Source: JBLNBU01 sp050260215 (GTDB lineage: Bacteria > Pseudomonadota > Alphaproteobacteria > Rhodospirillales > Magnetospirillaceae). From it: a stretch of DNA of 21,982 nt. The DNA is taken from NCBI GenBank assembly GCA_050260215.1, contig JBLNBU010000144.1, positions 1-21,982 on the forward strand. Direction: 5' to 3'. The notes beneath the pieces are model-generated. The model worked only from the letters and a program-made list of their open reading frames with translations, was not told the DNA's origin and did not search any database. Both the position numbers and the translations under genes were made by a program. How positions within the stretch are numbered: position 1 is the first letter of the stretch; each line of letters starts with the position of its first letter. Positions 14,239-20,775 of the stretch are shown here, in pieces.

Positions 14239-14667
14239 TTACGGCCGGCGGACAGGTGCTTCTTCCACCGTCGTCACCGAGGCGTAGCCGAAATAGGCCG
14301 AGACGATGGCGATCAGCGCATGCAGCCAGATGTCGTTGCCCCAGATGGGGACCAGGCCGAACACCGTGCGCACCACCGGGAACAGCCCCAGGATCGCCAG
14401 CACCGCGTAGATCCACGCCACCGAGCGGGCATAGCCGCGCGATGCGGTGAAGCTGCGCCAGACCACGACGCCCCACACGCCGAAGGCCAGGTGGACCAGG
14501 TTGTGCAGCACGTTGACCGGGAACAGGCCGAACAGCAGTCCATGGGCCATGGTGATCCGCACCGGCTCGTCACCGGGCGGCGGCGTCAGCAGTGCCGGCA
14601 CGAAGCCGAGAATGCCGACCACCAGGAAGATCAGCCCCATGACCAGGGCGAAATAGCGGGTCCGCAT
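14239..14667 (-). CDS. DUF4383 family four-helix membrane protein
   Basis: This 142-residue protein has four membrane helices (about 6-26, 42-70, 83-103 and 113-131). Family hallmarks include the N-terminal RTRYFALVMGLIFLVVGILGF-like start, LFGLFPVNVLHNLVHLAFG (46-64) and the terminal ASVTTVEEAP. DUF4383 proteins have no defined biochemical function and are often annotated near stress genes. The ATG at 14667 has GGAGG upstream, and the gene begins nine bases after the cytochrome c stop, so the two are cotranscribed. Histidines H55 and H59 face each other in one helix and could ligate something, but that is speculative. Confidence 0.88.
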   Translation of the reverse strand: MRTRYFALVMGLIFLVVGILGFVPALLTPPPGDEPVRITMAHGLLFGLFPVNVLHNLVHLAFGVWGVVVWRSFTASRGYARSVAWIYAVLAILGLFPVVRTVFGLVPIWGNDIWLHALIAIVSAYFGYASVTTVEEAPVRRP

Positions 14668-14676
14668 GGACGCCTC

Positions 14677-15147
14677 CTACTTCTTTTCTGAGCCTTCCTT
14701 GGCCAGATAGGCGATGACGTTCTTGCGGTCGTCGGGGTTCTTCAGCCCGGCGAAGGCCATCTTGTTGCCCGGCACGGTGGCCTTGGGATCGGTCAGGTAC
14801 TTGTCCAGCGTCGCCTCGTCCCAGGTCAGGTCGGCCTTCTTCATGGCGTCCGAGTAATTGAAGCCCGGCGCCGTGCCCGACTTGCGCCCGACCACCCCGT
14901 GCAGGCTGGGGCCGACCTTGTTCTCGCCGGCCTTGACGCTGTGGCAGGCCTTGCACTGGTTGAACACCTTCTCGCCCTTCTCGGCGTCGCCGCCGCCGGC
15001 CTGGGCGGTCTGGGCGTTCTGGGTGGCCGACTGGCCGCCCGGCTGGGCGCCCTGGGTATCGGCGCTCTGGGCCAGCACCATGGCCGAGCCCATCGTCAGC
15101 CCCGCAGCCACCAGGCCCGAAGCAAGCAGTCCGCGCGTCGTCGTCAT
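14677..15147 (-). CDS. class I cytochrome c (c2/c550-like), exported
   Basis: The 156-residue precursor has a signal peptide (about 1-27, ending MVLAQS), an Ala/Gln/Gly-rich linker (28-52) and one cytochrome c domain. It shows the heme attachment motif CKACH (65-69), KVGPSLHGVVGRKSG (77-91) and axial Met130 in PGNKMAF. It should shuttle electrons in the periplasm. The start is ATG 15147 with GGAGAG upstream; the longer in-frame start near 15213 is rejected because it adds a Pro/Arg-rich segment before the signal peptide and crosses the promoter. It is first in a two-gene unit with DUF4383, behind an EcfG-type promoter, which is unusual for a respiratory cytochrome and suggests a stress-linked electron carrier. 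Confidence 0.93.
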   Translation of the reverse strand: MTTTRGLLASGLVAAGLTMGSAMVLAQSADTQGAQPGGQSATQNAQTAQAGGGDAEKGEKVFNQCKACHSVKAGENKVGPSLHGVVGRKSGTAPGFNYSDAMKKADLTWDEATLDKYLTDPKATVPGNKMAFAGLKNPDDRKNVIAYLAKEGSEKK

Positions 15148-15180
15148 GGAACTCTCCACGCTGGTTCGCCTGGGCCGGTC

Positions 15181-15205
15181 AACAGCGGCGGCGGCAGGCG
15201 GTTCC
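15181..15205 (-). promoter_or_regulatory. EcfG-type promoter of the cytochrome c/DUF4383 unit
   Basis: On the minus strand GGAAC (15201-15205) precedes TGTT (15181-15184) by exactly 16 nt, the same near-consensus form as at 14170-14194. The ATG at 15147 lies 34 nt downstream. The -35 element also falls inside a GGCGGCGG/CCGCCGCC inverted repeat (15187-15211). Confidence 0.55.
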
Positions 15206-15212
15206 GCCGCCA

Positions 15213-15241
15213 TTGCTTTTGCCCGCCGCCTCGGCTAAATG
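15213..15241 (+). promoter_or_regulatory. sigma70-like promoter of murI
   Basis: TTGCTT (15213-15218) and TAAATG (15236-15241) are 17 nt apart, 33 nt before the GTG start of murI, divergent from the cytochrome c promoter. The match is moderate. Confidence 0.35.
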
Positions 15242-15273
15242 CCGCGCGGGGATTTTTCGGGGACGACCAAAGC

Positions 15274-16104
15274 GTGGACGACGCGTCCAACCTGCCCATC
15301 GGGGTGTTCGATTCCGGCATCGGCGGCCTGACCGTGCTGAAGGCGCTGGCCGAGCGCCTGCCCGGCGAGGCCTTGCTGTACCTGGGCGACACCGCGCGGC
15401 TGCCCTATGGCACCAAGAGCGCGCGGGCGGTCGCCACCTATGCGCTGCAGTCGGCGCACAAGCTGGTGGAGATGGGGATCAAGGCCCTGGTGGTGGCCGA
15501 CAACACCTCGTCGGCCACCGCGCTCGAGGCCTTGCGCGCCGAATTTCCCGGCCTGCCGGTGATCGGCGTGGTCGAGCCGGGTGCGGCGGCCGCCGCCCAT
15601 GCCTCGCCCCGCGGCCGCATCGTGGTCATCGCCACCGAAAGCACGGTCGAGGCCGGCTCGTATCCGCGGGCGGTGCTCAATTCCCGCCCCGGCGCCCAGG
15701 TGGTCCAGCAGGCCTGCCCGCTGTTCGTCGCCATGGTCGAGGAGGGCATCGTCGACGGCGAGGTCGCCGAAATGATCGCCCGGCGCTACCTGGATCCGCT
15801 GTTCACCGGCGCGCAGGCCGGCGACTGCCTGCTGCTGGGCTGCACCCACTTCCCCGCCCTGGTGCCGCTGCTGCGCCGGGTGCTGGGGCCAGGGGTGGCC
15901 ATCGTCGACTCGGCGTCCACCACCGCGCACGCCACCGAGCACCTGCTGGCCATCCGCGGGCTGGCGCGCACCGCCGCCCTGCCCGGCCGGCCGGTGCGCT
16001 ATCTGGCCACCGACGCGCCGGCCCGCTTCGCCCGCGTCGCCCGGGTGTTCGTCCCCTGGCCCATCGCCGGCGACGAAGTCGAACTGGTCGACCTGGAAGG
16101 TTGA
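15274..16104 (+). CDS. murI: glutamate racemase with first catalytic cysteine replaced by Asp
   Basis: Glutamate racemase makes D-glutamate for peptidoglycan in the cytosol, using two cysteines as opposing acid/base. The 276 residues match the family: GVFDSGIGGLTVLKAL (10-25), LLYLGDTARLPYGTKS (34-49), and the second active-site motif LLGCTHFP with Cys190 and His192. The first active-site motif, normally ACNTAS, reads ADNTSS, so Asp76 replaces the cysteine; TGC/TGT to GAC needs at least two base changes. Activity may persist with Asp as base, or specificity may have changed. The start is GTG at 15274 with GGGGA upstream; the longer frame runs back across the divergent promoter region and cytochrome gene and is rejected. 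It stands 48 nt before the SGNH hydrolase. Confidence 0.9.
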   Translation: MDDASNLPIGVFDSGIGGLTVLKALAERLPGEALLYLGDTARLPYGTKSARAVATYALQSAHKLVEMGIKALVVADNTSSATALEALRAEFPGLPVIGVVEPGAAAAAHASPRGRIVVIATESTVEAGSYPRAVLNSRPGAQVVQQACPLFVAMVEEGIVDGEVAEMIARRYLDPLFTGAQAGDCLLLGCTHFPALVPLLRRVLGPGVAIVDSASTTAHATEHLLAIRGLARTAALPGRPVRYLATDAPARFARVARVFVPWPIAGDEVELVDLEG

Positions 16105-16152
16105 CTTTGCTAGGTTCGCCCGGCGCGGGATCTCGAAGGGGCACGATTTCGG

Positions 16153-17349
16153 ATGTTGGCGAAGCTCAAGACGGTGGCGTCGTGGATCCACGCGGTCCTC
16201 CTCAGCCTGGGCATCCTGCTTGCCTACGTGCTGCTGGTCGAGTTCGTGCCCGACCTGTGGATCGAGTGGCGCCGCTCGGGCTACAACCCCAACATGAAGG
16301 ACTTCCGGACCGAGGCCGAGGCCTACAGGGACGTCCCCTTCACCAACGAGATGTTCTACGAGCTGAAGTGGGCCGAGTCCCACCTGGCCTGGCATCCCTA
16401 CACCTACTGGCGGACCACGGCGTACCACGGCAAGTGGGTCAACGTGGGCGACGACGGCCTGCGCGCCACCACGCCGGCACCGGCCGGCGACAAGCCGGTC
16501 GTCCGCCTGTTCGTGTTCGGCGGCTCGGCGGTCTGGGGCTATGGGGTCGAGGACGCGGCCACCCTGCCCTCCCTGTTCTCCGAACGGCTCAACCGCGATT
16601 CGGCCTGCCGGGTCGAGGTGGTCAACTTCGGCCAGCTGGGCTACGTCTCGGGCCAGGAGCTGGCCTCGTTCACCGACCAGCTGCGCCTGGGCAACATCCC
16701 CGACGTGGCGCTGTTCCACCACGGCTGGAACGACATCGCCGCCGCCCACGTGTCGCAGAAGGCCGGCGTGCCCATGAACGAGGTCAACCGCCGGCGCGAG
16801 TTCAACGTCTTGCACCGCGACAACACCTTCGCCTGGCTGGCCAAGGGCCTGCCCAACGTGTTCCACCGCACGCTGAAGAAGATATATCGCATCATCGACT
16901 ACGACCCGCCGGTGACCATCGCGCTGACCGACGACCCGCGCCGGCAGCTGGGCGCCGACTCCATGGCGATCCTGGGCGCCAACCAGCGCACCATCGCGGC
17001 GCTGGGCCGCGAATGGGGGGTGCGCACCCTGGCCGGCGTGCAGCCGTCGCTGGGCACCAAGCACGTCCATTCCCCCTTCGAGGCCAAGCTGGCCAAGCTG
17101 GAAAGCGACGTCGGCCTGCTGGTGGACGAGGCCAACACCCACCTGAAGCAGTCGCTGCCCGAAGGCACGGTGCTCGACGTCATGAACGCGCTCGACGACG
17201 ACCCGCGGCCGCTCTATTTCGACAGCGTCCACCTGGCCGAGGACGGCAACCGCGCCGTCGCCGACGCGTGGATGAAGCACCTGGCACCGGTGGTAGCGAA
17301 GGCCTGTGCCGACAAGCAGCGGGGAACCTCGGACGCCCGGCCTCGTTGA
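16153..17349 (+). CDS. membrane-anchored SGNH/GDSL-type hydrolase
   Basis: The 398-residue protein has one N-terminal membrane anchor (about 12-31) followed by a large, probably periplasmic domain with SGNH blocks. Block I is VFGGSAVWGYG with nucleophile candidate Ser125; block II is NFGQLGY (Gly160); block III is GWND (191-194, Asn193); block V is DSVHL with Asp357 and His360. Such enzymes act as esterases or acyl transfer/removal enzymes on glycans and lipids; the substrate cannot be inferred here. The ATG at 16153 has AAGGGG 11 bases upstream. Its 3' end (17323-17347) contains the EcfG-type promoter of the next gene. Cotranscription with murI is possible given the short gap. Confidence 0.85.
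   Translation: MLAKLKTVASWIHAVLLSLGILLAYVLLVEFVPDLWIEWRRSGYNPNMKDFRTEAEAYRDVPFTNEMFYELKWAESHLAWHPYTYWRTTAYHGKWVNVGDDGLRATTPAPAGDKPVVRLFVFGGSAVWGYGVEDAATLPSLFSERLNRDSACRVEVVNFGQLGYVSGQELASFTDQLRLGNIPDVALFHHGWNDIAAAHVSQKAGVPMNEVNRRREFNVLHRDNTFAWLAKGLPNVFHRTLKKIYRIIDYDPPVTIALTDDPRRQLGADSMAILGANQRTIAALGREWGVRTLAGVQPSLGTKHVHSPFEAKLAKLESDVGLLVDEANTHLKQSLPEGTVLDVMNALDDDPRPLYFDSVHLAEDGNRAVADAWMKHLAPVVAKACADKQRGTSDARPR
17323..17347 (+). promoter_or_regulatory. perfect EcfG-type promoter of the GlsB/YeaQ gene
   Basis: GGAAC (17323-17327) is followed after exactly 16 nt by CGTT (17344-17347), an exact match to the alphaproteobacterial general-stress consensus. It lies in the last codons of the SGNH hydrolase gene and 37 nt before the ATG at 17384. 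A GGAGG ribosome-binding site lies between. Confidence 0.75.
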
Positions 17350-17383
17350 TCCTTCCGCGTACACCGATGCGGAGGACTGGCCC

Positions 17384-17641
17384 ATGGCGATCCTCGGAAC
17401 CATCCTGATCGGCCTTTTGGCGGGCATCGTCGCCAAGCTGTTGATGCCCGGGCGCGATCCGGGCGGCGTCTTCATCACCATCTTGCTGGGCATCGGCGGC
17501 GCCCTGCTGGCCACCTGGCTCGGCCAGGCGCTGGGCTGGTACCGCGGCGACGAACAGGCCGGCTTCATCGGCGCGGTGGTCGGCGCCGTGGTCATCTTGT
17601 TCATCTACCGCCTGATCGTCGGCAGGCGGCGGGCCGACTAG
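17384..17641 (+). CDS. GlsB/YeaQ/YmgE family stress-response membrane protein
   Basis: This 85-residue protein has three membrane helices (about 3-20, 27-46 and 56-76). It shows family features: GLLAGIVAKLLMPGRDPGG (10-28), GIGGALLATWLGQALGWY and a final GAVVGAVVILFIYRLIVGR. The family, also called transglycosylase-associated proteins, is small, membrane-embedded and usually induced by general or acid stress; its biochemical function is unresolved. The ATG at 17384 has GGAGG eight bases upstream. Its stop overlaps that of the convergent dehydrogenase gene by four bases (CTAG). Confidence 0.93.
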   Translation: MAILGTILIGLLAGIVAKLLMPGRDPGGVFITILLGIGGALLATWLGQALGWYRGDEQAGFIGAVVGAVVILFIYRLIVGRRRAD

Positions 17642-19818
17642 GCCCTCAGCTGGTCGCCGATGGGCAGGGTGCGCACCCGCCGTCCGGTGGCGGCGAACAC
17701 CGCCCCCGCCACCGCCGGTGCGATCGGCGGCACCGCCGGTTCGCCGACGCCGGTGGGGCGTTCGGCGCTGGGCATGATGTGGACCTCGACCTTGGGCATC
17801 TCGGCCAGCGACAGGATGCGGTAGTCGTGGAAGTTGGACTGTTCGGCCCGTCCGCCCTTCAGCGTGACCGCACCGAACAGCGCCGCCGACAGGCCGAAGA
17901 CGATGCCGCTTTCCATCTGGGCGCGGATCTGGTCGGGGGTGACGGCGATGCCGCAGTCGATGGCGCACACCACCCTTTCCACCTTGACGATGCCCTCGGT
18001 GACGCGGACCTCGGCCACCTGGGCGCAGAAGCTGCCGAAGCTTTCGTGCACGGCGATGCCACGGCCGCGGCCGCGTGGCAGCGCCCCGCCCCAGCCCGCC
18101 TTGGCGGCGGCCAGTTCCAGCACGGCGCGATGGCGCGGCTGGCCGGCCAGCAGGTCGCGGCGCAGCTCGAAGGGATCGCGTCCGCCCAGTTGGGCCATCT
18201 CGTCGAGGAAGGCTTCGGTGGCGAACGCGGTATGCGAACTGCCCACCGAGCGCCACCACTGCACCGGCACCGGCAGCGTGGTGGTGTGGAGGTCGACGGC
18301 CAGGTTGGGGATGGCATAGGGCAGGTTGGCCGCCCCCTCGACCGAGGTGTGGTCGATGCCGTCCTTGATCATGCCCCCGGCAAACGGGGTGCCGGCGACG
18401 ATGGACTGGCCGACGATGCGGTGCTTCCACGCCACCGGCAGCCCGTCGGGGCCCAGCCCGGCCTCCAGCCGGTGCAGGTAGAACGGGCGATACCACCCGC
18501 CGCGAATGTCGTCCTCGCGCGTCCACACCAGGCGCACCGGGCGGCCGACCGCCTTGGCCACCTGCACCGCCTCGACCACGTAGTCCGAGGCCGGATTGCC
18601 GCGCCGGCCGAAGCTGCCGCCGGCCAGCAGGGTGGTGATTTCGACCTGGTCGGGCGACAGGCCGGCGACCTTGGCCGCCGCGTGCTGGTCCAGGGTCTGC
18701 AACTGGCAGCCGCTCCACAGCCGCAGCCGGCCCTTTTCCAGCCAGGCGACGCAGTCCAAAGGCTCCATGGGCGCATGGGCCAGGAACGGCACCTCGTAGA
18801 CCGCCGCGTGCCGGCGCTGGGCGGCGGCCAGGGCCTTGTCGGCGTCGCCCTCGCGCCGGGCGCTCAGTCCCGGCTGTTCCAGCAGGGCGGAATAGTCGGT
18901 GCGGATGGTCTCGGTGGACAGGGCGGCCCCTGCCCCTTCGTCCCATTCAACCACCAGGGCCTCGCGCCCCTGGCGGGCCGACCAGGTGTCGTTGGCGACC
19001 ACCGCCACCCCGGCGTCGACGGGCAGAACCGCCACCACCCCGGGCACCGCCATGGCCCTGGCCTTGTCGAAGCGCTTCAACTTGCCGCCGAACACCGGCG
19101 GCCGGGCGATCATGGCGGTGACCATGCCCGGAAGGCGGATATCGGCGGTGAACACCGCCGTTCCGTCGGCCTTGGCCCGAGTGTCGGGGCGGCGGCTCCA
19201 CTTGCCGATCACCTTGAAGCGCGACGGATCCTTGAGCGGCGGCGACGGGGGCGGCGTCAGCCGCGACGCCGCCTCGGCCAGGCTGCCATAGCTGGCGGCG
19301 CGGCCCGTCCGCGTGTGCACCACCCGGCCGTATTCGGCCACCAGCTCGGCGCGGTCGACCTTCAGCACGTGGGCGGCGGCATCGATCAGCATCTCGCGGG
19401 CGGTGGCGCCGGCGGTGCGCAATTGCTCCCACGAATTGGCCATGGCGGTCGAGCCGCCGGTGCCCTGGCTGGGGCCCCACAGCAGGTTGTTGTACCGCTT
19501 GGCGTCGGCAGGCGCGAATTCGACCTTGACCGATTCGGGGGCGACCTCGAGCTCCTCGGCCACCAGGGCGGGCAGACCGGCGACGACGCCCTGGCCCATT
19601 TCCAGGTGCTTGACCACCACCGTCACCGATTCATCGGCACCGATGCGCACGAAGGCGTTGGGGGCGAACACCGGTCCGGCCTTGGCGCCGCGGCGGGCGA
19701 CCGCGGCCAGGGCCCCTTCGGCGGCGGCGTCGCCGACGGCCAGGGTCAGGCCGGCGGCACCGGCGGCGACCGTCACCATGAAGCGGCGACGGCCCGGATC
19801 GAAACCGTCGCGGTTCAT
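17638..19818 (-). CDS. isoquinoline 1-oxidoreductase-type molybdenum hydroxylase, large (beta) subunit
   Basis: This 726-residue subunit of the xanthine dehydrogenase family binds molybdopterin cytosine dinucleotide and the substrate, hydroxylating N-heterocycles or oxidising aldehydes. A twin-arginine signal (RRRFMVTVAAGAAGLTLA, 10-27) predicts folded export to the periplasm. Family motifs include HLEMGQGV (71-78), QGTGGST (118-124), AGGSFGRRG in the middle, and GVGEP near the end with the catalytic glutamate Glu693. The length fits the IorB-type rather than the longer XdhB. ATG 19818 overlaps the small-subunit stop as ATGA; the upstream extension runs through that gene and is rejected. Actual substrate is unknown. 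It converges on the GlsB gene with overlapping stop codons. Confidence 0.93.
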   Translation of the reverse strand: MNRDGFDPGRRRFMVTVAAGAAGLTLAVGDAAAEGALAAVARRGAKAGPVFAPNAFVRIGADESVTVVVKHLEMGQGVVAGLPALVAEELEVAPESVKVEFAPADAKRYNNLLWGPSQGTGGSTAMANSWEQLRTAGATAREMLIDAAAHVLKVDRAELVAEYGRVVHTRTGRAASYGSLAEAASRLTPPPSPPLKDPSRFKVIGKWSRRPDTRAKADGTAVFTADIRLPGMVTAMIARPPVFGGKLKRFDKARAMAVPGVVAVLPVDAGVAVVANDTWSARQGREALVVEWDEGAGAALSTETIRTDYSALLEQPGLSARREGDADKALAAAQRRHAAVYEVPFLAHAPMEPLDCVAWLEKGRLRLWSGCQLQTLDQHAAAKVAGLSPDQVEITTLLAGGSFGRRGNPASDYVVEAVQVAKAVGRPVRLVWTREDDIRGGWYRPFYLHRLEAGLGPDGLPVAWKHRIVGQSIVAGTPFAGGMIKDGIDHTSVEGAANLPYAIPNLAVDLHTTTLPVPVQWWRSVGSSHTAFATEAFLDEMAQLGGRDPFELRRDLLAGQPRHRAVLELAAAKAGWGGALPRGRGRGIAVHESFGSFCAQVAEVRVTEGIVKVERVVCAIDCGIAVTPDQIRAQMESGIVFGLSAALFGAVTLKGGRAEQSNFHDYRILSLAEMPKVEVHIMPSAERPTGVGEPAVPPIAPAVAGAVFAATGRRVRTLPIGDQLRA

Positions 19819-20294
19819 CGCTCGCCTCCCTTGCCCTGGCCGGCCAGCCGGCGCGAGGCCTCGCGGATGCCGGCGCGGATGCGCTGGTAGGTGCCGCAGC
19901 GGCACAGGACCGGGTCCATGGCGGCGTCGATCTCGGAGTCGGAGGGCTGGGCATTGCGGGTCAGCAGCGCCGCCGCAGTGACCAGCTGCCCCGACTGGCA
20001 ATAACCGCACTGGGGCACGTCCGTCTCGGCCCAGGCCTGGCGCAGGGCGGCGATGGCGGGGCCGTCCAGCCCCTCGATGGTGACGACGGCGCGGCCCGAA
20101 ACGTCGGCGGCGGCGACCCGGCACGAGCGCATCGGGCGGCCGTCGACCAGCACCGTGCACGCCCCGCACTGCCCGACTCCGCAGCCATAGCGGGTGCCCA
20201 TCAGCCCCAAGGTGTCGCGCAACACCCACAACAGCGGCGTGTCCGTCGCCGCGTCGACCTTGTGCAATTCGCCGTTGACCATCAGCGTGAACAT
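19815..20294 (-). CDS. isoquinoline 1-oxidoreductase-type small (alpha) subunit, 2x[2Fe-2S]
   Basis: The 159-residue subunit carries both expected iron-sulfur clusters: a plant-ferredoxin-like set (Cys38, 43, 46 and 58, in GCGVGQCGAC and SC) and the second set (Cys96, 99, 131 and 133, in QCGYCQSGQ and LCRCGTY). It passes electrons from the molybdenum site, probably to a periplasmic cytochrome because no FAD subunit gene is present. ATG 20294 has GGGAG upstream and begins exactly at the normal N-terminus (FTLMVNGELHKV); earlier in-frame starts add unrelated sequence. It lacks its own export signal and would be carried out with the Tat-dependent large subunit. It is translationally coupled to that gene. 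Confidence 0.94.
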   Translation of the reverse strand: MFTLMVNGELHKVDAATDTPLLWVLRDTLGLMGTRYGCGVGQCGACTVLVDGRPMRSCRVAAADVSGRAVVTIEGLDGPAIAALRQAWAETDVPQCGYCQSGQLVTAAALLTRNAQPSDSEIDAAMDPVLCRCGTYQRIRAGIREASRRLAGQGKGGER

Positions 20295-20373
20295 GGCGCT
20301 CCCGTCCCTTGACGCGACGAGGAAAGCGTGAACCCAACCGGGCCGCGGGGCAAGGGCCATGTACCCCGAAACG

Positions 20374-20403
20374 CCGAAGCCCCGCTCGGTGGCGGGGCTT
20401 CGG
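20374..20403 (-). terminator. 12-bp perfect hairpin after tRNA-Arg
   Basis: CCGAAGCCCCGC (20374-20385) and GCGGGGCTTCGG (20392-20403) pair perfectly around a 6-nt loop, 23 nt past the 3' end of the minus-strand tRNA. CGTTTC follows on that strand, a weak T-tract. It should end the tRNA transcript and insulate the oxidoreductase genes. Confidence 0.7.
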
Positions 20404-20426
20404 AGGACGTTTCGGCAGGAAGAGAA

Positions 20427-20503
20427 TGGCGCGCCCGAAGAGATTCGAACTCCTAACCCTCAGATCCGTAGTCTGATGCTCTATCCAATTGAGCTACGGG
20501 CGC
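20427..20503 (-). tRNA. tRNA-Arg (anticodon ACG)
   Basis: The 77-nt minus-strand sequence folds into a complete cloverleaf. The acceptor stem is GCGCCCG/CGGGCGC with discriminator G and encoded CCA. The D arm is GCTC/GAGC, the anticodon stem is TCAGA/TCTGA around loop CTACGGA (anticodon ACG, plus-strand 20467-20469), and the T arm has TTCGAAT. It reads CGU/CGC/CGA after A34-to-inosine editing. Position 37 is G. Confidence 0.97.
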
Positions 20504-20537
20504 GCTGCCGTGGGGTTGCCCCCGGCGGAGGACGCGG

Positions 20538-20566
20538 ACCATACACAAACCGCATGGGCCCTGCAA
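20538..20566 (-). promoter_or_regulatory. sigma70-like promoter of tRNA-Arg
   Basis: On the minus strand TTGCAG (20561-20566) and TATGGT (20538-20543) are 17 nt apart. The start would be near 20531, leaving a leader of about 28 nt before the mature tRNA. Confidence 0.55.
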
Positions 20567-20628
20567 GCCCCAAATACACGTCGCCGATCCCCCGCCCGGC
20601 CGCACCCATGGTGAGCCCGATGGCGCAA

Positions 20629-20664
20629 TGCAAATGCAGACTTGTGGGAGAGTCTGCGTTTGCG
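20629..20664. repeat. long inverted repeat between divergent tRNA-Arg and lipoprotein promoters
   Basis: GCAAATGCAGACT (20630-20642) and AGTCTGCGTTTGC (20651-20663) pair over 13 positions with a single T-G wobble around an 8-nt loop. The flanking T20629 and G20664 can add another wobble. It lies about 18 nt upstream of the lipoprotein -35 and 63 nt upstream of the tRNA -35. It may be an operator, or a small structured transcript; it has no T-tract. The rest of the 20504-20775 gap shows no gene. Confidence 0.6.
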
Positions 20665-20681
20665 TAAAATCCCGCCCAAAG

Positions 20682-20711
20682 TTGGCGGGGGGCAATCGTT
20701 TTTCCTATAAA
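20682..20711 (+). promoter_or_regulatory. sigma70-like promoter of the lipoprotein gene
   Basis: TTGGCG (20682-20687) and TATAAA (20706-20711) are 18 nt apart in an AT-rich patch, about 65 nt before the ATG at 20776. Confidence 0.55.
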
Positions 20712-20775
20712 ACGGAAGATCTGCGATCCCGGCGGTCTGGTCCCGAACTGGCGAACTAAAAGGTAAGCTATCCCA

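Noticed and set aside
15235..17604. Very long minus-strand open frame opposite murI, the SGNH hydrolase and GlsB
   Set aside because: No recognisable domain. It crosses three convincing genes with intact motifs on the other strand.
17779..19890. Plus-strand open frame over the molybdenum hydroxylase large subunit
   Set aside because: Low-complexity shadow; the minus strand has Tat, QGTGGST and GVGEP motifs in order.
20453..20695. Small open frames overlapping tRNA-Arg
   Set aside because: They read through the tRNA and its promoter and contain the translated tRNA sequence; not plausible genes.
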